Origin: Candidatus Acidiferrum typicum
GTDB taxonomy: Bacteria > Acidobacteriota > Terriglobia > Acidiferrales > UBA7541
NCBI GenBank assembly: GCA_002478115.1
Contig: DLMH01000099.1
Span: 6,278 to 70,277, forward strand
DNA length: 64,000 nt
Direction: 5' to 3'
Part shown: one piece after another, positions 53,341 through 61,954 of the stretch
How positions within the stretch are numbered: the stretch's first letter is position 1
Layout of the letters: the number at the start of each line of letters is the position of its first letter
Notes under the pieces: generated by a model
Databases searched by the model: none
What the model saw: the letters and a program-made list of their open reading frames with translations, nothing else
Told to the model about the DNA's origin: nothing
Translations under genes and position numbers: made by a program

Positions 53341-53751
53341 ATGATTCTGGAGGGAACCGTGCCCGACTACGACGTTTTGATCTCTGTTGCAAAACAAGCC
53401 CGGGAAAACGCCCACGCAAAATTTTCCAATTTCAAGGTGGGGGCGGCGCTCCATACCCCCTCGGGAAAAATATTCGGCGGATGTAATGTGGAAAATGCCA
53501 CCTATGGATTGACCATCTGCGCCGAACGCGTGGCAATTTTCAAGGCCATCAGCGAAGGGGAGCGGCGCTTCGATGCCATCGCCGTGGTGACGGACACGGA
53601 CACGCTGACGCCACCCTGCGGCGCCTGCCGCCAACTGATCTGGGAATTTTGCGGGGATGTGCCCGTTATCCTTTCCAATTTGAAGGGCAAAACAGAAACC
53701 ATCTCCATGCGCACACTGTTTCCAAAGCCGTTCGATTCATCGAATTTATAG
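53341..53751 (+). CDS. cdd: Cytidine deaminase
   Basis: This small zinc enzyme converts cytidine and deoxycytidine to uridine forms. Its 136 residues match the tetrameric type. Zinc ligands are Cys in TICAERVAIFKAISEG (CAE motif with the catalytic Glu) and the two cysteines of TPPCGACRQLIWEF. The substrate loop is FSNFKVGAALHTPSGKIFGG with NVENATYGL. A GTG at 53359 follows GGAGGG and may be the true start, shortening the protein by six residues. It lies 16 bases after punA and upstream of an exported amidohydrolase. The product uridine can then enter the pyrimidine-nucleoside phosphorylase encoded upstream in the operon. Confidence 0.94.
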   Translation: MILEGTVPDYDVLISVAKQARENAHAKFSNFKVGAALHTPSGKIFGGCNVENATYGLTICAERVAIFKAISEGERRFDAIAVVTDTDTLTPPCGACRQLIWEFCGDVPVILSNLKGKTETISMRTLFPKPFDSSNL

Positions 53752-53863
53752 CTGGGCTAACAATTTTGGCGGGCGGAAGGGTTGAGATCGTTTGGCGATT
53801 GTCGTCAGAGACTACCGTAAGGGAACCGATGCCGAAAGAAATCCACGCGATGCGGAGGAAGCA

Positions 53864-55315
53864 GTGAGAAACAAGGCGACTTGCTTATATCTGATGCTGT
53901 TGGTTTTCTGCAGCGGAGCGGCTGGGCAGTTAGAAAAGAACTCTGGGCAGAAACTGAGCGGGAGCGGGTATGCGGAGGACGCGTTTTGGGATTTGGTTGT
54001 GGAGGGCGGCACTGTCGTCACAATGGACGGTCCGCGTCATGTCATCGAAAACGGAATCGTGGTTGTGCAAGGCGACACCATCGTCGCGGTTGAGCCAATG
54101 ACTCCTGCGGCCAAAGACAAATACATGTACACCGCGAAACAGATCATTGACGCGAAGGGAAAGCTGATCCTGCCAGGATTCATCAACGGGCACACACATG
54201 TGCCGATGGTGCTGATGCGCGGCCTGATTGACGATGTCACGCTGGATGACTGGCTGCGTAAATATATTTTCCCGGCCGAGGCGCGCAACGTCACGGAAGA
54301 CTATGTGCGCTGGGGCACGCGCTTGGCGATGGCGGAGATGATTCGCAGCGGCACGACCACGTTTGCGGACATGTACTACTTTGAAGATGCCGTTGCCGAG
54401 GAAACAAAAGCGGCCGGACTCCGCGGATTCCTTGGCGAAACCTGGATCGACTTCCCTGCCCCCGACAACAAGAGCGAAGCCGAGATGGCGGCGTACAGCG
54501 AAAAGTTCATCAAGAAGTGGCAGGGTGATCCTCTCATTCATGCCGCCGTGGCGCCCCACTCCATTTATACGTGCTCCGAAAAGACATTGCGGGATGCCGC
54601 GGCGCTGGCGCGAAAATACCATGCTCCGATCCTGATTCACGTGGCGGAAATGAGAAAGGAATTAATGGACAGCCTGGCGCACAACGGCGCCACGCCCGTG
54701 CAGTACCTGGAGCGCATCAGCTTCCTGGGACCGGACGTTCTGGCGGCGCATTGCATCTGGGTGGACTACGCGGATATGAAGATTTTGGCCGATCATCAGG
54801 TCGGCTGCGTCCACAATCCTTCGAGCAACATGATGCTGGCCAGTGGCGTGGCCCCGGTGGTGGACGAACGCGCCGCCGGTATGCGCGTGGGCCTCGGCAC
54901 GGACGGCCCGGCAGGCAGCAACAACGACCTGGACATGATGGAAGAGATGGACCTGGCCGCCAAGCTGCAGAAGACGGCGCGTGTGGATCCCCGCGCGCTC
55001 GGAGCAAAGGGCGCTTTGGAAATGGCCACGATTGAGGGAGCGCGCGCGCTACACATGGAAAAGGAAATTGGCTCGCTCGAAACAGGAAAGAAGGCGGATC
55101 TGGTGGTGCTCAATTTGAACGTGCCTAATGCCGTGCCCATGTACGACGTTTATTCGCAAGTGGTCTACGCGCTGAAGGCCAGCGAGGTGGAAACCGTTGT
55201 GGTAGGCGGAAAGACGCTGTTGAAGGACGGGAAATTGCTTACCGTGGATGAGTCTGCGGCCATGGCCAAGGCTAAGGAATATGGGGCCAAGGTGCAGGCT
55301 TCCCTGAAGCAGTAA
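53864..55315 (+). CDS. Exported amidohydrolase (adenosine/5'-methylthioadenosine deaminase-like)
   Basis: A GTG at 53864, preceded by GGAGG, gives 483 residues starting VRNKATCLYLMLLVFCSGAA, a signal peptide. The metal-dependent hydrolase core is complete: ILPGFINGHTHVPMVLMRGL (His-x-His), HAAVAPHSIYTCSEKTL, LIHVAEMRKELMD, VLAAHCIWVDYADM, and GLGTDGPAGSNNDLDMMEEM, the pattern of the SAH/MTA deaminase and chlorohydrolase group. The final GKKADLVVLNLNVPNAVPMY is typical. Location outside the inner membrane is unusual for this group. It ends the nucleoside operon, so periplasmic deamination of adenosine or a related compound is plausible, but the substrate is inferred. Confidence 0.85.
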   Translation: MRNKATCLYLMLLVFCSGAAGQLEKNSGQKLSGSGYAEDAFWDLVVEGGTVVTMDGPRHVIENGIVVVQGDTIVAVEPMTPAAKDKYMYTAKQIIDAKGKLILPGFINGHTHVPMVLMRGLIDDVTLDDWLRKYIFPAEARNVTEDYVRWGTRLAMAEMIRSGTTTFADMYYFEDAVAEETKAAGLRGFLGETWIDFPAPDNKSEAEMAAYSEKFIKKWQGDPLIHAAVAPHSIYTCSEKTLRDAAALARKYHAPILIHVAEMRKELMDSLAHNGATPVQYLERISFLGPDVLAAHCIWVDYADMKILADHQVGCVHNPSSNMMLASGVAPVVDERAAGMRVGLGTDGPAGSNNDLDMMEEMDLAAKLQKTARVDPRALGAKGALEMATIEGARALHMEKEIGSLETGKKADLVVLNLNVPNAVPMYDVYSQVVYALKASEVETVVVGGKTLLKDGKLLTVDESAAMAKAKEYGAKVQASLKQ

Positions 55316-55388
55316 TCGCATGGCCCGAGTACGATGGCTTAGAGAATCACTGTTCGTCTTGGGATGGATATAGTTGATTCCAAGAGAT

Positions 55389-55427
55389 TGGCTGGGAGGC
55401 CTGGACTCGAACCAGGATAGCCAGATC
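55389..55427 (-). tRNA. Truncated tRNA: 3' half only
   Basis: On the minus strand the sequence ends with a perfect T arm (CCTGG-TTCGAGT-CCAGG), a 7-base acceptor strand CCTCCCA, a discriminator G and an encoded CCA. To its 5' side are GATCTGG and a short variable loop, after which tRNA features stop. No matching 5' acceptor strand (TGGGAGG) follows within the next 150 bases. It is therefore a fragment, like those left at integration sites. The isotype cannot be fixed without the anticodon; glutamine is one possibility because tRNA-Gln genes commonly begin with TGGGAGG or TGGGG. Confidence 0.7.
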
Positions 55428-55445
55428 CTAGTATCGCTTTCGCTT

Positions 55446-55473
55446 CACTTTGCAGTCCTTTCCCTGCAAAGTG
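55446..55473. repeat. Perfect 10-bp inverted repeat beside the tRNA fragment
   Basis: CACTTTGCAG and CTGCAAAGTG are exact inverted repeats around TCCTTTCC. The dyad lies 18 bases from the inner end of the tRNA fragment. It may be a recombinase arm or core site, or a terminator stem without a uridine tract. Confidence 0.6.
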
Positions 55474-56105
55474 TGCCCATCTCGGCTGTCTCATTTCAAG
55501 GGTGCAGTCCAGTTTTACCAACCAGACCCACTCCTCCTCAAAGGTGCGAAAAATAGCGTACGTTATCCAAACGCACGAACTGGTCGAAGGCGAAATGCGG
55601 CTTGAATCCTTTGTGGAGAAACTGAAGCAGACTGGATGTGCTCTTGGCGATCTAACAAAGGGAGGCCGTGAGCCGCACTCATGCGAAGTCAAGAGGCTTA
55701 CCGGAAGACAAGCAAACGGCGTCCCTCTGGGGCTCGCTCAATGTGGGATCTGCAGAGAGTGGCGTGGCGAATGCATCGATCCCAACCCACGGCTCTCTGG
55801 TCTCCCGGTCAAAGTTCATTGTTCCTATGAGAACAGAAACCTCTGTTCCCGCCGTGGGCAACGCCTATGCGATCATGCCGTCGATCACGTCTCTAAATTC
55901 AGTACATTCCTCGCCATCATGTCAATTGACAATACAATGCCCCGTTCCTCGAAATTCGAGATGGGACATTCCTGCTTGAATCCAGATCGGCGGACTTAGA
56001 CTCTCCGAATCCAGAGAGATGCCGCCGTCCGGGCGATGCGCTAGGGGCGCCGGGAGAGGGGAAGAACGCGCTCCCCGGGGGTGATTTCCCGGCGCCGCCA
56101 GCAAG

Positions 56106-59100
56106 TTAGAAAGCTATCCGGGCCATAAGTTGAATCTGCCTGGCACCCAGGGCGGAAGTTACCTTTCCGAAGGTGCCGTCAGCCATATTGCCATCGACAG
56201 GTCCAAGGTTGGGGTGGTTGAAAACGTTCAGGAAGTCGAAGCGCAATTGGAGATTGCCTGCTTCGCCCAGCCACTTGAGGTGAGTGTTCTTGGCCACGCT
56301 CGCATCCACGTTGAACATGCCGGGATTACGGTAGCAGTTGCGCGGTTCGGTTCCTTCCGTGTCCGCCGTGGGAACCGGGAAATCGGCTGCGGTAAACAAG
56401 CCAGCCTTGTAGGCCGAACGGTTGTAAGAGACATTGCAGCCGAAACTGGGGCTGTCGGGGATGTCATAATTGTTGCCGTCATGATTGTAATCCCCTGAGG
56501 GGCTCGTGTTAACAACCCAAAATGGGGTGCCCGTTTGGGCAACGATGACGCCGCTCAAGGACCACCCTGCTGTCAGCACTTTAGCAAAGCCGCTGGAGAA
56601 TCCGGGCAGCGTATAAACGCCCGAGAGAGAGAAACGGTGACGCACATCCCAATTCGCGTCTCCGAAGTAATTGAAGTAGGCAGTTTGGTCGGGAATACCC
56701 AAGCCGCCATCCTGGTCAAACCGGGTGCCGGCCTCGGGAAAGTCCATGGCGTGAGAGAGCGTGTAGGACGCCTGGAAATTCAGATGACTGGTGGGATTCC
56801 CGCGAAGTGAAAGGATCATGGCATTGTAGGTGGCACGATTGTTGTTGGTAACGTAGTTGATGGCCCCAAAGTTCGGATTCAACCGGGTGAGGGTGCCGTC
56901 AGCTAAACCGCTGGCAAAGCGATTGACATCCGTACCTGTCAACGCGTCATAGGAACGTGAGCCAGAGTAGTTCGCCCCGACCACAAGTTTCCAGGGAATC
57001 TGGTGCTCCACGCCGATGACGTAGTTCACGGCGAGAGGTGGCACCATGTTCCGGTCGAGAGCCGTAACGTTTGGCGTCGAGCCAACGAGTCCGCCAGCCG
57101 GACTCACGCTGCCGGGGGTAATTGGCGGCAAGACGAAACTAAAGGGATAACTGCCCGAGCTCGACAAGGTGAAATAGTTGCCGAGGGGAGTCGCGGGACC
57201 TACGATGGGAGCATACGAAGTGTAGGTCGAGTTACTTAGGAAAGTCTGGCTGATAAGCCCTGGAGGGTTGTTGCGCATCTCATCCACGCTTTGGCCGAGA
57301 GCGACCCAGTCACGGTAAACGCCGATTCCGCCTCGGATGCTCCATTTGCCCGTCTTGGTGGGATCCCAGGCGAAGCCGAAGCGAGGACTCCAGTAGTTGG
57401 TCTGGCTGTTGGAAAATACGCCATTCACTTTGCCGACGGTAGCGTCCGCCACCTGCTCGCTTAAAGTGCTGCCAGTGCCCAATGTCATGTTGTAGAACTG
57501 AAAGCCGGCGTTGCCCCAAGCCGTGTGATTGGTAAAGTCATCCCACCGCAAGGCGATCGTCACGGAAAGGTTCGACTTTACCTTCCAGTTGTCCTGGGCG
57601 AAGAAGCCAAAAGGATTCTCCTGCCCGCCGTAAATCACCTTTCCGGCGTCCCCCGTCAAAGGATTGTATGCGGCGAAGGAGTAGTTATAAACGTTGTCCT
57701 GGACCAAATCGAACAACGTGTTGAAGGAGAGGCTGGGCCGAACGTTGTCCGGAGTGAAGTCGCCGTGTTCAATGGCGTGGTCGCCGTTGTACCCAAACTT
57801 GAAGGTGTGGGCGCCATGAACCCAACTCAACACCGCGCGCCAATTGTAATTGGGTCCGCGGTACTCGCCAGGCCCCCAGCCCCCGCCAACGTTCCAGCCC
57901 TGAGTGCCATCATTGATGCCGATGACGGGGACCTTAAGATTGGTGCTTTGGCCGTTGGCGCCACCGACGCTGGCAAACGCAAATCCGCCCTCGGCAAGCA
58001 CGTTTGGATTGAAAGTGTGGGTATAGTCGATCTGACCGTAACGATTCCGCTGAATGTCCACGGCATCTAGCGCCGCACGAGTGGCAGCCTGGGCGAGATC
58101 AAACGAATCGTTGTAATAGCTCAGATAGAGGCGGTCCTTGGCCGTGGGATACCAATCGCCGCGGAAGTTATACTGCGTGCCATTGTAAGCGTTTGCCGCC
58201 GAAAAGCTCCCGTATTGGACGACTGGCAGGGTACAAGGGACGGCAATGGATCCGGTAATTGTGATATTCCCGCTCGCTGGGCAGGTTGTTACCTTCAGAA
58301 CCTGCGCCGCTGTCTCGGTGCCGCCGGTCGGTACCAAGAGATTGGACGCCGGATAGAGGCTGAGGACCTGTGTGCCGACGGTATTCGGAAAGTTCTGGGT
58401 CGCCCATGAATCGAAAGCGGAAGTTTCCCAGTAGGTGGTAGTGGTTCCGGAACTCGCCAAACTTGAGGAGGTCGGTGTCTTTGACCACAATGTTTCCACA
58501 TCGGCAAAGAAGAAGAGCTTGTTCTTGATGATTGGCCCACCGACGGTAGCTGACACATCCTTGCGCTGGAAGCGGACAGGTGTGAAGTAGTCCGGGTTCG
58601 CTTGGAGATCCTGATTCGTGTACAGCAGGCTTCCCGTGCCGTGGAATTGGTTAGTGCCCGACTTGGTTGTGATCTGAGTAACCACGGAACTGCCAAGGGC
58701 GTTTTCCGCATCCCAGGTGTTCGCCTGCATGGATATTTCCTGAACGGCATCCGGGACCGGAGCCAGGATGAGGTTGCCGTTCTGGATAGGGCTCGTTACG
58801 TTCATCCCGTCAACGAAGGCAGTGTTTCCGGTATAGCTACGCCCGTTTGCGCTTATCTGGGGGGTTTGCGTGCCGAAGTTGTCTGAGCCGCCGCCCGGAG
58901 ATGCTCCGGCGCCGCGCGTGCCCGTACCCACAATTCCGGGGGAGACACTGAGCACATCCCAAAGATTCCGATTCAATTCCGGAAGTTCCCTGGTGGTCTC
59001 AGCGTCCAGGGTGGTCTGAAGCCGGCTCTCATCGGCGTCGATGGGCTCGGCCTGCTCCGTCACTACGGTAGTTTGAGTCACGGAAGCGACCGGCAAGGTG

Positions 59101-59417
59101 ACGTTAATGCCTCGCGTCTCGGCTGTGCCAAGCGTGACGTCCACTTCCGTCGTCTGGAGTCCCTTCGCCTGTGCTCGGACCACATAGCGGCCGGGCGCCA
59201 AGTTCGTAAAGCTATAGTTGCCAGAACCGCTCGTAGCGGTTGAAAGTTTGATTCCTGTGTCTAAGTTGCGCAGCTCGATCGAAGCGTCCGCAATCACGGC
59301 TCCGCTCGAATCGGTAATAACTCCCTGAACGCTGCTACTGTATTGAGCGAGACAAATACTTGAGGAAAGCCCAACTACAAGCAGTACAAAAAGGAAACGA
59401 CCCCAATGTCTTACCAC
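56106..59417 (-). CDS. TonB-dependent outer-membrane receptor, Oar-like (1103 aa)
   Basis: The GTG at 59417, placed after AGGAGG, gives a signal peptide (FLFVLLVVGLSSSICLAQ). The carboxypeptidase-regulatory-like domain reads YSSSVQGVITDSSGAVIADA, then SGNYSFTNLAPGRYVVRAQA. The plug contains TRELPELNRNLWDVLSVSPG and VVTQITTKSGTNQFHGTGSL, and the barrel ends with RQIQLMARIAF. It is a paralogue of the 44229-47861 receptor, but the two diverge strongly in the barrel, so the cargo probably differs. The promoter region holds two operator-like dyads (59477-59518) and a 5'-leader hairpin at 59431-59447. A CRTAC1 gene lies upstream on the same strand. Confidence 0.91.
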   Translation of the reverse strand: MVRHWGRFLFVLLVVGLSSSICLAQYSSSVQGVITDSSGAVIADASIELRNLDTGIKLSTATSGSGNYSFTNLAPGRYVVRAQAKGLQTTEVDVTLGTAETRGINVTLPVASVTQTTVVTEQAEPIDADESRLQTTLDAETTRELPELNRNLWDVLSVSPGIVGTGTRGAGASPGGGSDNFGTQTPQISANGRSYTGNTAFVDGMNVTSPIQNGNLILAPVPDAVQEISMQANTWDAENALGSSVVTQITTKSGTNQFHGTGSLLYTNQDLQANPDYFTPVRFQRKDVSATVGGPIIKNKLFFFADVETLWSKTPTSSSLASSGTTTTYWETSAFDSWATQNFPNTVGTQVLSLYPASNLLVPTGGTETAAQVLKVTTCPASGNITITGSIAVPCTLPVVQYGSFSAANAYNGTQYNFRGDWYPTAKDRLYLSYYNDSFDLAQAATRAALDAVDIQRNRYGQIDYTHTFNPNVLAEGGFAFASVGGANGQSTNLKVPVIGINDGTQGWNVGGGWGPGEYRGPNYNWRAVLSWVHGAHTFKFGYNGDHAIEHGDFTPDNVRPSLSFNTLFDLVQDNVYNYSFAAYNPLTGDAGKVIYGGQENPFGFFAQDNWKVKSNLSVTIALRWDDFTNHTAWGNAGFQFYNMTLGTGSTLSEQVADATVGKVNGVFSNSQTNYWSPRFGFAWDPTKTGKWSIRGGIGVYRDWVALGQSVDEMRNNPPGLISQTFLSNSTYTSYAPIVGPATPLGNYFTLSSSGSYPFSFVLPPITPGSVSPAGGLVGSTPNVTALDRNMVPPLAVNYVIGVEHQIPWKLVVGANYSGSRSYDALTGTDVNRFASGLADGTLTRLNPNFGAINYVTNNNRATYNAMILSLRGNPTSHLNFQASYTLSHAMDFPEAGTRFDQDGGLGIPDQTAYFNYFGDANWDVRHRFSLSGVYTLPGFSSGFAKVLTAGWSLSGVIVAQTGTPFWVVNTSPSGDYNHDGNNYDIPDSPSFGCNVSYNRSAYKAGLFTAADFPVPTADTEGTEPRNCYRNPGMFNVDASVAKNTHLKWLGEAGNLQLRFDFLNVFNHPNLGPVDGNMADGTFGKVTSALGARQIQLMARIAF

Positions 59418-59430
59418 GTTGCCTCCTAGT

Positions 59431-59447
59431 GTGGGTGGCGCACCCAC
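59431..59447 (-). promoter_or_regulatory. Leader hairpin just before the receptor ribosome site
   Basis: GTGGGTG-GCG-CACCCAC is a perfect 7-bp-arm hairpin ending five bases before the AGGAGG box of the receptor gene. It may affect translation or message stability. Confidence 0.4.
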
Positions 59448-59476
59448 CACGCCAACTTATTGAAAGTCACCCTATT

Positions 59477-59518
59477 GAGTAAACATTTACCCGCCGAAGC
59501 CGGAGAAAACGTTTACTC
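59477..59518. promoter_or_regulatory. Two LacI-type operator-like sites before the receptor gene
   Basis: GTAAACATTTAC (59479-59490) and AAAACGTTTACT (59507-59518) resemble the AANCGNTT-centred operators of LacI/PurR-family regulators. Their centres are 26 bases apart. No LacI-family gene is in the window. The sites lie between the CRTAC1 stop and the receptor start. Confidence 0.45.
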
Positions 59519-59631
59519 GGTCCATTGGGACGCATGCTACGCCCAACTCTTAAATGGTGTCAAGCGAGATTATTGAGAGGTCGCCCACCTTGCCCGCGCG
59601 GTTGAATGTCCGGAATCGGAAAGTCGCTCGT

Positions 59632-61557
59632 TTATTTTGGTTCCGTGATCCTGAGCGTCTGGTTTTCCTGCAGGCCCGTTGTCAACACCTGTTTACGGCG
59701 CGAAGGCCAGTCGACCTCCACACGATCGATCTTTGCCGTGTTGCCCAGGCCGAAATACAGGGGCAGAACGCTCTGCGCCAGATAACCCGACTTGCCGTCG
59801 TTATACCTGAAATAAGTGTGGCCGCCGGCATAAACACGGACGGTGGCGCCGAGGCCATTGCGGTTCGAGGTCGTGCCGTGGAGGACGATTTTGAGCCAGT
59901 GAATCTTCTTTCGCTCCGTCAGGTTGCTGACCAGCACCTGCGGTTCGGAATTGAAGTCATTGACCACGATGTCCAAATCGCCGTCGTTGTCGAGGTCGAA
60001 GATGACGGCGGAGCGGCTGGAACGCGGCGACATGACGATGGACTTTCCGGTGTGGCCGACACAAACTCTGCTGTGCAGCTCAGCCTGCTCCTTGACTTCC
60101 CGAGGATCCGAACAGTCGATTTCGAACCACGGCGTGTACAACTTCTTGCGGGGTTCGATTCCCAGCACGAATTCCGACTGCAAGAAGTTCTCGCCGTGGT
60201 CGTTCAATAGCAGGGAGTTTATGCCGTAGCGATAGGGATAACTCATGCCGGAGGGAATGTAGACGTCCTCCCAGCCGTCCGCGTTGAGATCGCCGACACT
60301 CGGTCCCCACGGCCAATAGGTTTCGAGCCCGAGGCGATCGGAGATTTCCTCGAATTTGCCGTTCCCCAGGTTGTGATAGAGGGCGTTGCCGTAAATGAAA
60401 TCTTCTTTTTTCCCATTAATATAGGTTTCGTCCCAGGTAACGTTCGATTTCAGCTTTTCATTTTCTGGACCTGGCTCGTCGCTCATGTCGGAGTGCATAT
60501 CGGTGATGAACAAATCCATGCGGCCATCATTGTCAAAGTCGAAGAACTTGATGCCCATCGCGCCCCACGAGGTCTTGGGAAAGTACTCATCGGTCTTCTC
60601 GACAAACTTCTTTCCGCCCACGTTTTCGTAGTAATGGCTGCGTCCCTGCATGTTCAAAAAGAAGATGCCAGGCCAACCATCCCCTTTCAAATCGGCGAAA
60701 CCCGCCTCACCGCACCATCCGTGCGGGTGCAATCCAACCTCGGCCGTCACGTCCTTGAAGTGGTGATGCCCCATGTTCTTATAAAGGACGGGGTATTCGT
60801 AGCGATCCTCGTAAAGATGGCCGGAGAAGGAGTCGTAGATGCTGATGTATTCGCCGTCCGGCCCCTTTTCATCGGTCGTGTACTTGCCCACGTTGCAGAC
60901 CAGCAGGTCGACCAAGCCATCGTTGTCGTAATCGAAAAAGAAGGCGCCGGAAGAATGGGCCGACAGCCCGAGCCCGGCTTCCTGAGTGATATCCCGGAAG
61001 TGGCCGTGCCCATCATTCTTGAAGAGCACGTTTCCGCCGCGGACGGTAGTCACAAAAAGATCCTGGCTGCCGTCGTTGTCGATGTCGCCAAATGCCGCGC
61101 CCGCGCTGATCCGGCCCGGCAATGCAACTCCCGCTTCCTGAGTGATGTTCTTGAACTTGCCGCCACCGAGGTTTTTCCAGAGTTCGTTGCCGCCGGCCTG
61201 GTTCACAAAATAAATGTCGTAGAGTCCGTCTCCATCCACGTCGGCCACAGCAACCGCGCTCCCGTGGTCGTAATGGCCCCTCCGCATGTGCTTGGTGGCG
61301 TCGTCCACGGCGTGATGCACGAAAGTGATACCACTTTCTTTCAGCCGGTCTGTAAATTGGAAGTCATGGAAAACTTTGAAGCTTTTTGCGGCCTCCAGCT
61401 GGGCCTTCTTCCGCGCGGGGAGAGAATCGGCGCCTATGTCCTCTTCTGGATAGCGAAGGCGAGGCTGGGTGTCATTACGCGCTCCCAACGGGATCAGCAA
61501 CGCGACGGCGAATGCAACGAGGCTCAACAGCGGCAGCTTATTTCCATTCTGTTTCAT
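59632..61557 (-). CDS. CRTAC1-family FG-GAP/VCBS repeat protein with ASPIC/UnbV end
   Basis: From ATG 61557 (after GGAAGAAGAG) the product has 641 residues with a signal peptide (LLSLVAFAVALLIPLGA). Repeated calcium-type beta-propeller blades follow: VADVDGDGLYDIYFVNQAGG, FGDIDNDGSQDLFVTTVRGG, FDYDNDGLVDLLVCNVGKYT, FDFDNDGRMDLFITDMHSDM, VGDLNADGWEDVYIPSG, and FDLDNDGDLDIVVNDFNSEP. Each holds a DxDxDG loop. The end, WLKIVLHGTTSNRNGLGATV then DRVEVDWPSRRKQVL, is the ASPIC/UnbV module. The protein is exported and its function is unknown. A second, broken CRTAC1 gene lies at 63550, and a TPR gene stands between them. Confidence 0.9.
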   Translation of the reverse strand: MKQNGNKLPLLSLVAFAVALLIPLGARNDTQPRLRYPEEDIGADSLPARKKAQLEAAKSFKVFHDFQFTDRLKESGITFVHHAVDDATKHMRRGHYDHGSAVAVADVDGDGLYDIYFVNQAGGNELWKNLGGGKFKNITQEAGVALPGRISAGAAFGDIDNDGSQDLFVTTVRGGNVLFKNDGHGHFRDITQEAGLGLSAHSSGAFFFDYDNDGLVDLLVCNVGKYTTDEKGPDGEYISIYDSFSGHLYEDRYEYPVLYKNMGHHHFKDVTAEVGLHPHGWCGEAGFADLKGDGWPGIFFLNMQGRSHYYENVGGKKFVEKTDEYFPKTSWGAMGIKFFDFDNDGRMDLFITDMHSDMSDEPGPENEKLKSNVTWDETYINGKKEDFIYGNALYHNLGNGKFEEISDRLGLETYWPWGPSVGDLNADGWEDVYIPSGMSYPYRYGINSLLLNDHGENFLQSEFVLGIEPRKKLYTPWFEIDCSDPREVKEQAELHSRVCVGHTGKSIVMSPRSSRSAVIFDLDNDGDLDIVVNDFNSEPQVLVSNLTERKKIHWLKIVLHGTTSNRNGLGATVRVYAGGHTYFRYNDGKSGYLAQSVLPLYFGLGNTAKIDRVEVDWPSRRKQVLTTGLQENQTLRITEPK

Positions 61558-61954
61558 GTTAACTCTTCTTCCTTCGAGCGCAGACTCGATCTGATTTCGG
61601 AGATTGAGGCTCGTGCTCTCCAAATTCAGAATGTGTTCCTCCCCTATTCGGCGATGGCAGGTCAGGAACCAAGTTGCCGGAACTAGGAGTTTGTCCCGTA
61701 GAACGAAAATTCACTCTTTACACCGCGCGATATTTCGCACGTCATTATCCGGCCATTCAAGTTCTTGTGGTCCAAATTTCCTGTGGCACATACTCCTAGC
61801 CCGGAATTGGTGTCAATCCTCTGTTTCGGGACAATTTCTCCGGCAGGGACCTTCATCAGCCCTCGATGCCGCGCATTGTAGCGCCAGCTCTTCCCAATGA
61901 GCAATCGTTTTCTCTATTTCCAAGTTTGGAACATCGCGCGATAATAATGTAGAT
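61558..61954. other. Divergent intergenic region between CRTAC1 and TPR genes
   Basis: This 397-base gap contains the divergent promoters. A CCAAGTTTGG dyad and a GATAATAATG stretch, which could be a -10 box, lie just before the TPR start. No gene was recognised. Confidence 0.35.

Larger units (their letters stand above)
55316..56105. other. 790-base region with a truncated tRNA and dyads, no intact gene
   Basis: The left part carries the tRNA fragment at 55389-55427 and a perfect 10-bp inverted repeat at 55446-55473. Further right, a minus-strand frame (55679-55861) reads protein-like (FDRETREPWVGIDAFATPLS), but in-frame stops lie directly upstream, so it may be a gene remnant. No integrase or other mobile-element gene remains. 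Confidence 0.45.

Noticed and set aside
55374-55556. 60-codon plus-strand frame containing GGLDSNQDSQ
   Set aside because: The first part is the translation of the opposite strand of the tRNA fragment, so it is not a protein gene.
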